Of a stretch of DNA of 64,000 nucleotides, positions 28,141-38,727 are shown piece after piece. Position numbers and translations under genes: made by a program. Under the pieces are notes generated by a model, which saw nothing but the letters and a program-made list of their open reading frames with translations, did no database searches and was not told the DNA's origin. The first letter of the stretch is position 1; each line of letters opens with the position of its first letter. The stretch comes from Collinsella aerofaciens (GTDB lineage Bacteria; Actinomycetota; Coriobacteriia; Coriobacteriales; Coriobacteriaceae): NCBI RefSeq assembly GCF_009876115.1, contig NZ_WWSY01000001.1, forward strand, positions 124,001 through 188,000, in the 5' to 3' direction.

Positions 28141-29616
28141 CTACAGCGCCATCGTGCGGGCGCGGTCGATGCGCGCCAGGCAGTCGTCGCGGCCGACGAG
28201 CGCCATGGTCTCGCCCAGCGGAGGGCTCACCATGTTGCCGCAGACGGCGACGCGCACGGCCTGGAACACCACGCGCTTCTTAAGGTCCATCTGCTCGGGC
28301 AGCGGCTCAAGCGCGGCGTCGATGGCCTCGGCAGTCCACTTGTCCACGCCCTCGAGCGCGGCCTTGGCGGCATCCAGAATGGCGCCCATGCCTTCCTTGG
28401 CCAAGCCCTTATTGACGGACTTCTCGTCATACTCGAGCGTCTCGGCCGTAGCAAAGATGGGAGCGGCGACGGTCACGGCGTCGGCCGGCATCTTGGTGCG
28501 CGGCTTGACGATGGCGGCAAGCGCGTCGATCCAGTCCTCGCCGTACTCGACATTACCCTCGATAAGACCCGCCTCGTGCAGCTCGGGGACCATGATCTCG
28601 TCGGCAAACTGGGCATCGGACATGCCATTGATGTACTCGGCATTGACCCAATCGAGCTTCTTGGGGTCGAAGGTCGCCGGGTTCTTGGAGATGCGGTCGA
28701 GCGAGAACCTGCTGGCCAGGACATCGCGCGGGATGATCGTGGTCTCGCCGTCGAGCGACCAACCGAGCAGCGCCAGGTAGTTGACGAAGGCGTCGGAAAG
28801 GTAACCGGCGTCGCGGTACTCCTCCACCGAGGTGGCGCCATGGCGCTTGGAGAGCTTCTTGCCGTCGGCGCCCAGGATCATGGAGATGTGGGCGAACGTG
28901 GGCACGGGCGCGCCGAGGGCCTCGTAGACCATGACCTGACGCGGGGTGTTGGACAGGTGGTCGTCGCCGCGGATGACATGGGTGATCTTCATCATGGCGT
29001 CGTCGACGACGGTCGCGAAGTTGTACGTGGGCGTGCCATCGGAGCGGAAGATGACAAAGTCGTCGAGCTCCTTGGCGTCGAAGGTCACCTCGCCGTGGAC
29101 GGCATCGTGAATGACGACGTCGCCGCGGTCCTCGGGCACCTTGATGCGTAGGACATAGGACTCGCCGGCCTCGATGCGACGGCGGGCCTCCTCGGGATCA
29201 AGATCGCGGCAACGGCGCTGATAGCCCTGGAAGGGGTCCTTACGCTCCTGCGCGGCCTTGCGGTCGGCGTCGAGCTGCTCCTTGGTGCAGAAGCAGGGAT
29301 AGGCCTTGCCCTCGTCCCAAAGCTTCTGGGCGGCCTGCTTGTACAGGTCCAGGCGCTCGGTCTGGGCATAGGGGCCATAGTCGCCGCCCACCTCGGGACC
29401 CTCGTCCCAATCCAGGCCCAGCCAACGCATGGCGCGCAGGATGATCTGCGTATTCTCGTCGGTGGAACGGGTGGGATCGGTGTCGTCGATGCGCAGAATG
29501 AACGTGCCGCCGTTTGCGCGGGCGAAAGCCCAGTTATAGATAGCGGTGCGGGCGCCGCCGATGTGCAGCTTGCCCGTCGGTGAGGGTGCAAAGCGGACGC
29601 GAACGTCTGATGCCAT
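28141..29616 (-). CDS. gltX: Glutamyl-tRNA synthetase
   Basis: 491 residues. Class I synthetase charging tRNA-Glu. HIGH-type motif PSPTGKLHIGGAR near residue 10 and KMSKS-type motif KLSKRHG are present, plus RIDDTDPTRS and VIRGDDHLSNTPRQ. The ATG at 29616 follows GAGGAGA; 13 earlier in-frame codons lack support. tRNA-Glu(CTC) is also in this window, but far away. Confidence 0.96.
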   Translation of the reverse strand: MASDVRVRFAPSPTGKLHIGGARTAIYNWAFARANGGTFILRIDDTDPTRSTDENTQIILRAMRWLGLDWDEGPEVGGDYGPYAQTERLDLYKQAAQKLWDEGKAYPCFCTKEQLDADRKAAQERKDPFQGYQRRCRDLDPEEARRRIEAGESYVLRIKVPEDRGDVVIHDAVHGEVTFDAKELDDFVIFRSDGTPTYNFATVVDDAMMKITHVIRGDDHLSNTPRQVMVYEALGAPVPTFAHISMILGADGKKLSKRHGATSVEEYRDAGYLSDAFVNYLALLGWSLDGETTIIPRDVLASRFSLDRISKNPATFDPKKLDWVNAEYINGMSDAQFADEIMVPELHEAGLIEGNVEYGEDWIDALAAIVKPRTKMPADAVTVAAPIFATAETLEYDEKSVNKGLAKEGMGAILDAAKAALEGVDKWTAEAIDAALEPLPEQMDLKKRVVFQAVRVAVCGNMVSPPLGETMALVGRDDCLARIDRARTMAL

Positions 29617-29700
29617 GGAAATCTCCTCGATTGCAGGATGGATGTCTAACCGCACCAGTATAAAGCATCAAAGCAACCTCCGCACAAAGGGCACCGACCC

Positions 29701-29773
29701 ACTCATTGGGGACAGACTTAAATGACTACCCAATGAGCACCCGACTGGTCATTTAAGTCCGTCCCCAATGAGT
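29701..29773. repeat. REP-like palindrome between gltX and metK
   Basis: 26-base arms (29701-29726, 29748-29773) match at 25 positions. The left part is also self-complementary: CTCATTGGG at 29702-29710 pairs with CCCAATGAG at 29729-29737. GGGGACAGACTTAAATGAC resembles ends of dispersed REP-like elements linked to RAYT transposases in other bacteria (from memory, unverified). Apart from this the 266-base gap holds only the metK leader. Confidence 0.75.
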
Positions 29774-29882
29774 AGGTGCGGAAAGGGTGTGAATGTTTGA
29801 TTTACGCGCTATGATGTGCCCTTGCATAGAGAGCCCGGCGGAATGGTAACGGTCGCCAGGACACGTTTTTGAAAGGACAATC

Positions 29883-31163
<1,281 letters not shown>

Positions 31164-31201
31164 GACGATTCGCCAGACCTGGACAACACAGCATTGCGCA
31201 C

Positions 31202-31236
31202 AAAGAAGTACCGGCCCCAACCGGTACTTCTTTTTT
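31202..31236 (+). terminator. Terminator of metK
   Basis: GAAGTACCGG and CCGGTACTTC around a 6-base loop, followed by six T. Confidence 0.93.
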
Positions 31237-31330
31237 ATTTAAAGGTGGTGAAGATGCATCGACATGAGAAGCGAAATTGGTCACCAGCCGATGAAATTTG
31301 CAGCAGAGCGACTCCAACCATGTATCCTAA

Positions 31331-31452
31331 GTTCCGAGGGCTTTAGTATTTGGTCGATCGCGAGTTCCGCACGAGCCGGAGAGCACTTAATGTGCTCTCC
31401 ATGCGAGTCAGGACTGTCCGAGCAGGCGACCAAATACTAAAGCCCTCGGAAC
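31331..31452. repeat. Large palindrome upstream of sdaA
   Basis: Perfect 26-base arms (31331-31356, 31427-31452, starting GTTCCGAGGGCTTTAGTATT) enclose a second perfect hairpin GGAGAGCAC-TTAAT-GTGCTCTCC. It ends 56 bases before sdaA. It could be an RNA leader element or a MITE-like insertion. The rest of 31237-31508 holds nothing recognised. Confidence 0.75.
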
Positions 31453-31508
31453 GGCGGGACAGAGTATGCCCCGACCCTTGGGACGACGAGCCACGTAAAG
31501 GAGCAGCC

Positions 31509-33116
31509 ATGGCAGGCAAGCCGCAAACACTAGCTACGACCTCGGCATTCGAGATCTTGGGCCCCGTCATGGTCGGCCCCAGTTCTTCGCACACCGCCGG
31601 CGCCCTGCGCTGCGCCCAAGTTGCCGCCAGCCTGCTGGAAGGCCGCATCACTAAGGTCACCTTTGGCCTGTGGAACTCCTTTGCCCACACCTACCGCGGC
31701 CACGGCACCGATCGTGCGCTCGTCGCGGGCATCCTGGGCCTCGACACCGATGACGAGAACATCAAGCAGGCCTTCGACCTCGCGCACGAGCAGGGCCTCG
31801 AATATCACTTTGACATCAAGGGCGACGACGCCTCCATCCACCCCAACACCGTCGACATCGACATGGTCGACGACACGGGCGCCACGGCCCAGGTCCGCGG
31901 TGAGAGCCTGGGCGGCGGCAAGATGCGCATCAGCCGCATTAACGGCGTCGGCGTCGACATCTCGGGCATGTACTCCACACTCTTCGTGGCGCACTACGAC
32001 GTCCCCGGCGTGCTCGCCGCGCTCACGAACCTGCTCGCCTACGCACACGTGAACATCGCCTTCTGCCGCACCTACCGCACCGAAGTGGGCGGACAGGCCT
32101 ACTCCGTCTTCGAGACCGACGGCGCGCCCGACGACACCGTCGTCCCCATGCTCCGCAAACTCGACAATGTCGATTACGCGACCTTTATCGAGCTCCCCGG
32201 TTCTGCCTCGTCGCTCTCCCCCGGTGTCTCGGCAAAGGAGATCTTCGACGACGGCGAGCAGCTGCTCGATGCGTGCGCCGAGCTCGGCCTGAATATCGGC
32301 GCCGTTATGGCCGTGCGCGAGGCGCGTCTGACCGGCGAGGCCCACGCCGTCGCCGCCATGCGCCGCGTGCTCGACGTCATGCGCGAGGAGACCACGACCC
32401 CCATCGTCAATCCGCAACGATCGCTCGGCGGGCTTATCGGCGGCGAGGCTAAACTCGTCGATGCCACCGGCCGCAACGATTTGAGCACGAGCCTGATGGG
32501 CACCGTTCAAACCGACGCCGTGGCCCGCGCGATGGCCGTGCTCGAGCGCTCCGCCACGATGGGAGTGATCGTCGCCGCTCCCACGGCAGGCTCCGCGGGT
32601 GTCGTGCCCGGCTGCGTGCTGGCGCTCGCCGATCACCTTCAGCTCGACGACGAGCAGGTCATGGACGCGCTCTACTGCGCAGCCGCCATCGGCCTCAACC
32701 TCACCACGAGCGCCTGCGTCGCCGGTGCCGAGGGCGGCTGCCAGGCTGAGGTCGGAAGTGCGGCCGCCATGGCAGCCGCCGCGCTGGTGCAGATGCTCGG
32801 CGGCACGCCCGGGCAGGCGCTCGACGCCAGTTCCATCGCGCTGAGTAACTTGCTGGGCCTCGTTTGTGACCCCGTCGGTGGCCTCGTGGAGGTACCCTGC
32901 CAAAACCGCAACGCCATCGGCGTGGCAGCCGCCTTTAGCTCGGCGCAGCTTGCACTTGCCGGTATCAAGAGCCTGGTGCCGTTTGACCAGATGGCGCACG
33001 TCATGCTCTCCGTGGGCCACGCGTTGCCGGCCACGCTGCGCGAGACGGCAAAGGGTGGCATCGCGCAGGCTCCGGCCGCACTTTCGGCCTGTGCAAAATG
33101 CGGTGTGTGCGGATAG
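31509..33116 (+). CDS. sdaA: L-serine ammonia-lyase, Fe-S dependent, fused beta-alpha type
   Basis: 535 residues. Deaminates L-serine to pyruvate and ammonia with a 4Fe-4S cluster. GPVMVGPSSSHTAGALR near residue 20 marks the beta domain; the alpha domain carries cluster cysteines (CVAGAEGGCQAE, CDPVGGLVEVPC) and ends in a C-terminal CAKCGVCG. Both parts are one polypeptide. The ATG at 31509 follows AAAGGAGC; the in-frame extension to 31350 runs through the palindrome and is rejected. The oxygen-labile cluster suits an anaerobe. Confidence 0.93.
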   Translation: MAGKPQTLATTSAFEILGPVMVGPSSSHTAGALRCAQVAASLLEGRITKVTFGLWNSFAHTYRGHGTDRALVAGILGLDTDDENIKQAFDLAHEQGLEYHFDIKGDDASIHPNTVDIDMVDDTGATAQVRGESLGGGKMRISRINGVGVDISGMYSTLFVAHYDVPGVLAALTNLLAYAHVNIAFCRTYRTEVGGQAYSVFETDGAPDDTVVPMLRKLDNVDYATFIELPGSASSLSPGVSAKEIFDDGEQLLDACAELGLNIGAVMAVREARLTGEAHAVAAMRRVLDVMREETTTPIVNPQRSLGGLIGGEAKLVDATGRNDLSTSLMGTVQTDAVARAMAVLERSATMGVIVAAPTAGSAGVVPGCVLALADHLQLDDEQVMDALYCAAAIGLNLTTSACVAGAEGGCQAEVGSAAAMAAAALVQMLGGTPGQALDASSIALSNLLGLVCDPVGGLVEVPCQNRNAIGVAAAFSSAQLALAGIKSLVPFDQMAHVMLSVGHALPATLRETAKGGIAQAPAALSACAKCGVCG

Positions 33117-33134
33117 CGACAAAGAAAGACTCGA

Positions 33135-33160
33135 AGGTGGGACAAATGTCCCACCTCTTT
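33135..33160 (+). terminator. Terminator of sdaA
   Basis: AGGTGGGACA and TGTCCCACCT form a nearly loopless stem followed by CTTTT. Confidence 0.8.
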
Positions 33161-33265
33161 TGAATGCCACCGTTTCCATACCACAAACAACTAGGTAATC
33201 GCTATAATGCAAGCCCAGTAAAAACACGATGAGCCGCAAGGCGAAATTCGAAGGATATGCATACG

Positions 33266-34981
33266 ATGTCGCAAAACGATCGAACTCAACTGATTCCCGA
33301 TCCGCAGCAGCCGAGCAGGCACACCGGCGGCGTTCAATCGCCGCGTCCTATCGCGCCGAGCCGCGGTCAGCAGCGAGGTGCGGCAAACGTTTCCCAACGT
33401 CCGAACAAGCAGCATCAGCAGCGCCAGACAAATGGCAATGCGCCCAAGCAGCCCCCCACGCACGCTCGAGGCGATCGCGGCCCCGCACGCAAACCCGCCG
33501 AGAACAATAAGTCGGGCAAAAAGACGACGCTCTTTGTCGTTCTGGGTCTTATCGTCATTGTCTATATCGTAGGCGTCGTAGCGTTTTCGCAGGTAGCCTA
33601 CCCCAACACCACTATCGCCGGCGTCGATGTCTCGTTCTCCAACGCTTCGTCTGCCGCCACCAAGGTCAACTCGGCTTGGAAGCACTATAAGCTCACCGTG
33701 ACAGGCGATGACTTTAGCTGGACCTATCAGCCCGAGTCCGATGAGCCCATTGTCGACGGCGAAGCTGCCGCAAAAGAGATTATCAGCCGCAACGAAGCCA
33801 TTGTATGGCCGGTTCGCCTTGTAGAATCCTTAAGCGGCAAGACCAAAACAACCGCTAGCTCCAACGAAGTCGATCTTGATCAAGACGTCGACCTGTCCAT
33901 GCTCTCCGATACCTTTGACCAAAAGCAGTTTGAGAAGGATCTGGGCACCGCCATCGATGAGTTTAACGAGGGCCGTTCGGGCACGTTCGAGGCCAATAGC
34001 TCCTATGACGAGCAGGCCGGCAAGTTTACCGTCGAGAAGGCGCGCTCCAACGAAAAACTCAACCGCGAGCATGTCATTAAGTATGCCGAGCTCGAGCTTG
34101 CCTCGCTGGCCGAGACCGTAGATCTTTCCAAGCTCGGCAACGATGCCTATGAGCCGCTCAATGGAACGCTGACCGATGATCAGATTCAGGCCGCATGCGA
34201 TGCCGCCAATAACTTCTTGGGCGTCAACGTGACCCTCAAGCTTAACGGCGAGGATGCCGGCAAGGTTGATGGCAGCTCCGTGTTGCAGTGGATCAGCTTT
34301 GCCGATCCGGCCAACCCCACGCTCGATACGTCGCAGATCAGCAGCTGGGCAGCCGAGCTCGCCAACGGCTTTAATACCGTGGGCTCCACTCGCTGGTGGA
34401 CGCGCGCCGATGGCAAGCAGTGCGCCGTCGAAGGCGGCGACTTTGGTTGGTCCATCGACAGCAGCTCGCTCGCCAAGCAGGTCGAAGACGCCATTAACAA
34501 CAAGCAGACCGGCGAAATCGAGATCAAGTACTCCCAGAAGGCCGACACATTTACCGCCAAGGGCGAGCCCGACTGGAAGGCCTATATCGACGTCGACCTG
34601 TCCGAGCAGCATGCGCGCTACTACGACGAGAGCGGCAACATCGTGTGGGAGGCCAACTTTATTTCTGGCAAACCGGGCGAAGACGCCACCCCCGAGGGCG
34701 TATGGCAGATCAACAGCAACGATGGCGCCAGCAAACTCATCGGTGCCAAGGACCCCGAGACCGGCAAGCCCAAATACGAGAGCCCGGTAAGCTACTGGAT
34801 GCCGTTCGAGGGCAATATGGTCGGATTCCACGACGCCACCTGGCAAAACGATTCGAGTTTCGATAACGCCGAATCGTACAAGTGGTGCGGCAGCCACGGT
34901 TGCATCAACCTGCGCCTGGCCGACGCCAAGGCACTTCACGACTGCATCAAAGTCGGTCTGTGCGTGGTTGTCCACTCGTAG
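33266..34981 (+). CDS. L,D-transpeptidase (YkuD) with membrane anchor
   Basis: About 571 residues. A disordered Q/R/P-rich cytoplasmic N-terminus of about 85 residues, one membrane span (TTLFVVLGLIVIVYIVGVVA), an outside region of the peptidoglycan-binding-4 type (YPNTTIAGVDVS is typical), and a C-terminal YkuD domain with SHGCINLRLADA, catalytic Cys546. Makes 3-3 peptidoglycan cross-links or attaches wall proteins. Of the two ATG codons, 33266 has AAGGA at a usable distance; 33257 nearly touches it. A TATAAT box lies at 33203-33208. Confidence 0.9.
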   Translation: MSQNDRTQLIPDPQQPSRHTGGVQSPRPIAPSRGQQRGAANVSQRPNKQHQQRQTNGNAPKQPPTHARGDRGPARKPAENNKSGKKTTLFVVLGLIVIVYIVGVVAFSQVAYPNTTIAGVDVSFSNASSAATKVNSAWKHYKLTVTGDDFSWTYQPESDEPIVDGEAAAKEIISRNEAIVWPVRLVESLSGKTKTTASSNEVDLDQDVDLSMLSDTFDQKQFEKDLGTAIDEFNEGRSGTFEANSSYDEQAGKFTVEKARSNEKLNREHVIKYAELELASLAETVDLSKLGNDAYEPLNGTLTDDQIQAACDAANNFLGVNVTLKLNGEDAGKVDGSSVLQWISFADPANPTLDTSQISSWAAELANGFNTVGSTRWWTRADGKQCAVEGGDFGWSIDSSSLAKQVEDAINNKQTGEIEIKYSQKADTFTAKGEPDWKAYIDVDLSEQHARYYDESGNIVWEANFISGKPGEDATPEGVWQINSNDGASKLIGAKDPETGKPKYESPVSYWMPFEGNMVGFHDATWQNDSSFDNAESYKWCGSHGCINLRLADAKALHDCIKVGLCVVVHS

Positions 34982-35113
34982 TGCAACGCGCGCATTCCTA
35001 CAACGTGGAGCCGCTGCGACCAATCTAACAGTTCCGAAAGAATCCGCCATATGCGCCCGCCTTACGCGACGGGCACATATACTTATTTAGGAACTTTCTA
35101 TAAAGGAGACGCT

Positions 35114-36532
35114 ATGCCGAATGTCCCCACCATCACCCCAGGCCCGGATGATGCCGAGTACACGCCCGAAGGTGCCACCGAAACGATTCCTCTGATTAAA
35201 AACGTACATGCCGACAAGCAAAGCGAACGCACGAACGATACGGCCGAGATTTCCGATGAAGAGGCGTATGCCAAGCTCAAGGCAAAACGTGCCGAACGTC
35301 GACGCAAAAAGCTGATTCGACGCGGTATTGCCGCCGGCGTCGTAGGTGCCATCGCGCTCATTGCCATTGTCGCAACCCTGGTTATCAATGCGCAGCCGCA
35401 GGGCGCTAGCGGGCCTGTGACCGACATGGTGACCGAGGGCACGTTTACCACAACGGTCGAGGCGAAAGGCCAGCTCAAACCCATTTCGTCCTCAGTGGTC
35501 TCCCCTTCTGTCGACGGCACGGTCGATTCGATCAACGTGCAGGCAGGCCAATCCGTCAACGAGGGCGACGTGCTTATGACCATTAAAAACGACGAGCTCG
35601 ATCGCAACGTTGCCGAGGCGCAGCGTGCAGTTGCAGCCGCTCAGGAAGACCTCACCAACGCGCAGAAAGCCGCAGCTGCCGCGCAGGCCACCCCGACGAC
35701 GGACGCCGATGGAGCTTCCGCAGCGGCTGGCGTCTCCGCCGCATCGGCGGAGACGAACGCCGTATCGGCCGCGCAGCGCAGCCTCGCATCGGCCCAGGCA
35801 AACCTCGATCAGGCGAACGCCAAGGCCGCCAGCCGTACGGTCACGGCCCCGAGCTCGGGTAGCATCGTGGAGCTCAACGCCAAGGTGGGCGCCACGGTAA
35901 CAGGCGGCATGATCATGGGCGAAAGCGATACAAGCGGCGGCAAGCAGTGCATGCAGATTGCCGACCTGTCCAAGATGAAGGTGACCGTGCAGGTGGGCGA
36001 AAAGGATATCGCCAAGATCGCCGTGGGCCAGAGCGCCAACGTGACCTATCCAGCGTTTCCCGATATCGTGAGCCAGGGAACGGTCACGGCCATCGCCTCG
36101 GTGGCAAACTCCGACTCCAACTCCGGCGGCGGCAGCGTAACCTTTAACGTCGACATCCTCATCGAAGCACCCGACAGTCGCCTTAAGCCGGGTATGACTG
36201 CCGAGGTCTCGGTAGTGACCGAGAAGCTCGACGACGTGGTTATGGTGCCGACCATGGCGCTGATGACCGAAGATGGCGAGCACTATTACGTCAATCTGGC
36301 CACCGATTCGGAAGGCAAGAAGACGCGCCGCGTGAAGGTGACCGTCGTGACGCAAAACGACAACGAGGCTGTAGTCGGTAAGACGCAGGTCAAGCGCGAC
36401 GACCAGGGCAACGAGATCAACCCAGACGTCCCGGTTACCAAGTTACGCGACGGCGACACCATCGTGACGGATACCGGCACAGGCATGACGGCAGACGGCG
36501 GCGACAATATGTCTGCCGACGAGGGCAAGTAA
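35114..36532 (+). CDS. Membrane-fusion / HlyD-like subunit of a MacAB-type exporter
   Basis: 472 residues. A basic cytoplasmic stretch (KAKRAERRRKKLIRRG), one membrane span near residues 75-98, then the HlyD/MacA layout: a biotinyl-like half (VDGTVDSINVQAGQSVNEGD), an A/Q/D-rich coiled-coil hairpin, a second half (TVTAPSSGSIVELNAKVGA), and beta-barrel domains. In Gram-positives such subunits partner MacB-like permeases to export peptides or lipids. Strong site AAAGGAGAC before ATG 35114. The stop overlaps the ATPase start (TAATG). Confidence 0.9.
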   Translation: MPNVPTITPGPDDAEYTPEGATETIPLIKNVHADKQSERTNDTAEISDEEAYAKLKAKRAERRRKKLIRRGIAAGVVGAIALIAIVATLVINAQPQGASGPVTDMVTEGTFTTTVEAKGQLKPISSSVVSPSVDGTVDSINVQAGQSVNEGDVLMTIKNDELDRNVAEAQRAVAAAQEDLTNAQKAAAAAQATPTTDADGASAAAGVSAASAETNAVSAAQRSLASAQANLDQANAKAASRTVTAPSSGSIVELNAKVGATVTGGMIMGESDTSGGKQCMQIADLSKMKVTVQVGEKDIAKIAVGQSANVTYPAFPDIVSQGTVTAIASVANSDSNSGGGSVTFNVDILIEAPDSRLKPGMTAEVSVVTEKLDDVVMVPTMALMTEDGEHYYVNLATDSEGKKTRRVKVTVVTQNDNEAVVGKTQVKRDDQGNEINPDVPVTKLRDGDTIVTDTGTGMTADGGDNMSADEGK

Positions 36533-37305
36533 TGCGTCCCGTCATCGACATCCGCAACGTGCACCGCATCTTTGAGAGCGAGGCCGGTTGCGCCCACATC
36601 CTGCACAACGTGAGCCTGGCGGTGAACCCCGGTGAGTTCGTCGCAATCACCGGCCCCTCGGGCTCGGGCAAGTCGACGCTCATGAACATCCTAGGTTGCC
36701 TGGATAAGCCGACGGCGGGCGACTACTACCTGCAAGGGCTCAACGTGGCCGAGCTCGATGATGACGAGCTCACCGAAGTCCGCGCCCTGAGCATCGGCTT
36801 TGTCTTTCAGAGTTTCAACCTGCTACCGCGCCTGTCGGTTATCGAAAACGTCATGCTGCCGCTGGCCTACACCAACGTACCCCGTAGCCAACGCGAGATG
36901 TGCGCCGTGCACGCGCTGCAGGCCGTCACGCTGCCCGTCGACCATTGGGACCACCGCATATCCGAGCTCTCGGGCGGCCAGATGCAGCGTGTCGCCATCG
37001 CACGCGCCCTCGTCAACGATCCGCCCATCATCCTGGCCGATGAGCCGACTGGAAACCTGGACTCCGCCACTGGAGCGCTTGTGATGGAGACCTTCCATAA
37101 GCTCCAGAAGCGCGGCAAAACCATCGTTCTTATCACACACGACCCCGGCATCGCCGCCGAGGCCGACCGTGCCGTGACCATCCGCGACGGTCGCATTCAC
37201 GACGGCGCGTATATTCCACATGCACCGCGGACCCTGCGCAGCGCCGTAGATAGCCTGCCCATGATTTCCGCCTCCGCCAACCCGCCGAAAGGAGTGGTGG
37301 CATGA
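36532..37305 (+). CDS. ABC transporter ATP-binding protein, MacB/LolD type
   Basis: 257 residues. Walker A GPSGSGKSTLMNILG, Q-loop FVFQSFNLLPRLSV, signature LSGGQMQRVAIARAL and Walker B ILADEPTGNLDS are all present, in the pattern of MacB/LolD/FtsE-type exporters. It overlaps both neighbours and forms the ATPase of the three-gene system. Confidence 0.94.
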   Translation: MRPVIDIRNVHRIFESEAGCAHILHNVSLAVNPGEFVAITGPSGSGKSTLMNILGCLDKPTAGDYYLQGLNVAELDDDELTEVRALSIGFVFQSFNLLPRLSVIENVMLPLAYTNVPRSQREMCAVHALQAVTLPVDHWDHRISELSGGQMQRVAIARALVNDPPIILADEPTGNLDSATGALVMETFHKLQKRGKTIVLITHDPGIAAEADRAVTIRDGRIHDGAYIPHAPRTLRSAVDSLPMISASANPPKGVVA

Positions 37306-38516
37306 GCGCCCGCGATCTCATCCAGGAAGCCCTTCACTCGCTCGAGGCCAACAAGGGGCGCAGCCTGCTCACCATCCTGGGCATTGTCATCGGCATCGCC
37401 TCGGTTATCGCCATGACTTCGCTCATCGGCGGCATCCAAAACAGCCTGGTCAACAGCCTGGGGCTCAATGCAGCCCGCATGGTGCAGATCTATTCGTCCC
37501 AAGAACTCACTGATTCTGACGTCCAGAAGCTTCAAAAACTGGTGCCGCAGATAGAGCAGATCGGCATTGTCGACAGCGCGTATACCGAGTACAAGACCGG
37601 CGATAAAAGCTATACCGTCATGGCACAGGGTGTCGACAGCGACATGCTCGACGCCGTGGGTGCCAGCAAGCTCGTTGCGGGGCGCACCTACACCGAAGTC
37701 GAGTCAAAGGCAGGCTCGCGCGTGGCGCTCATCAGCCGCGGCGGCGCCGATCAGCTTTACGGCAACGAACAGGACGCGCTGGGGAAAACCATCAAGGTGT
37801 CCAACGGCGAGGTGCAGATTGTAGGCGTGATTGATGGCGGCGGCGACTCCATGGGCTCGCTCACGCTGTATATGCCACGCGAAACTATCTCCGGCCTGTT
37901 TGGCGACGAGAATCCTTCATTCCCCAGCGTGACGGCGCTTGCCGCCGAGGGCACGGACATGGATGAGCTTTGTAAGACCATCGAGTCCAAGGTGCGCGCA
38001 ATGAAGGGCATCACGGAGGATGATGAGTACGACAGTGTATCGGCGACCTCCATGAAAAGCGCCATCGATGCACTCAACTCCTTTATGGGCGCGTTCTCGC
38101 TCATCATGGGTGCTGTAGCCAGCATCTCGCTGCTTGTCGGCGGTATCGGCATTATGAATATGATGCTCACCAACGTGACTGAGCGCATTCGCGAGATCGG
38201 CATCCGCCGCGCTCTGGGCGCCAGTCGTCGCGATATCACCGCACAGTTTTTGGCCGAGTCTTCGGCGCTGTGCGTCACCGGTGGCCTACTGGGTGTCCTG
38301 ATAGGCTATCTGCTGGCCTGGGGCCTCGCGATGTTTGCCTCCGGATCCGGGATTCTTGGCGAGCTCGGAGCCAGCGGGCAAATCACACCGAGTTTTTCAA
38401 TCGCCACGGTGCTGCTGGCCTTCGCTGTCTCCGTCGGCATCGGCGTAATCTTTGGCTTCTACCCCGCTCGCCGCGCGGCAAAGCTCAACCCGGTGGAGTG
38501 CCTGCGCTACCAGTAA
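37302..38516 (+). CDS. ABC transporter permease, MacB type
   Basis: 404 residues with the MacB periplasmic-core domain between a first span (LLTILGIVIGIASVIAMTSL) and three C-terminal spans (FtsX domain; GGIGIMNMMLTNVTERIREI, GVLIGYLLAW, IGVIFGFYPARRAA). ATG 37302 overlaps the ATPase stop by four bases. The substrate is unknown. Confidence 0.93.
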   Translation: MSARDLIQEALHSLEANKGRSLLTILGIVIGIASVIAMTSLIGGIQNSLVNSLGLNAARMVQIYSSQELTDSDVQKLQKLVPQIEQIGIVDSAYTEYKTGDKSYTVMAQGVDSDMLDAVGASKLVAGRTYTEVESKAGSRVALISRGGADQLYGNEQDALGKTIKVSNGEVQIVGVIDGGGDSMGSLTLYMPRETISGLFGDENPSFPSVTALAAEGTDMDELCKTIESKVRAMKGITEDDEYDSVSATSMKSAIDALNSFMGAFSLIMGAVASISLLVGGIGIMNMMLTNVTERIREIGIRRALGASRRDITAQFLAESSALCVTGGLLGVLIGYLLAWGLAMFASGSGILGELGASGQITPSFSIATVLLAFAVSVGIGVIFGFYPARRAAKLNPVECLRYQ

Positions 38517-38530
38517 GTCACCACCAAAAA

Positions 38531-38595
38531 GTTGCGGTGAATTAGGGACTGAATATGCTATCTAGCAGCAAAAACAGACACTATTTCACCGCAAC
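38531..38595. repeat. 65-bp inverted-repeat element, copy 2
   Basis: Arms 38531-38551 and 38575-38595 match at 18 of 21 positions. Its reverse complement aligns with the element at 22237-22301 over nearly the whole length, including the inner TAGAT...TATTCA.TCCCTA. It lies between the permease stop and the transposase scrap at the island edge. Confidence 0.75.
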
Positions 38596-38597
38596 TT

Positions 38598-38702
38598 ATT
38601 GAAGGGCCGCTTGCGCCAGTTCCGGGCGTCGTCCTCTAGCTATTGGCGGATGACGGGCTTGTACGGATCGAGCTTACTCGGGGCGCTCCTCCTCGCGGGC
38701 GG
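38598..38702 (-). pseudogene. IS21-type transposase (IstA) fragment with in-frame stop
   Basis: The minus strand reads SKLDPYKPVIRQ, then TAG, then LEDDARNWRKR. This resembles the conserved stretch of IstA-like transposases in which a tryptophan normally stands where the TAG is (one base change from TGG). About 35 codons survive, with no start. It marks the left edge of the cobalamin island. Confidence 0.6.
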
Positions 38703-38727
38703 GAGGGCGCGCAGGCGCGGCGAGCGC

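Noticed and set aside
29776..29882. SAM riboswitch upstream of metK
   Set aside because: No recognisable SAM aptamer core; only a short ordinary leader.
31331..31452. Glycine riboswitch or T-box upstream of sdaA
   Set aside because: The structure has perfect inverted arms but none of the conserved aptamer or T-box sequences I know.
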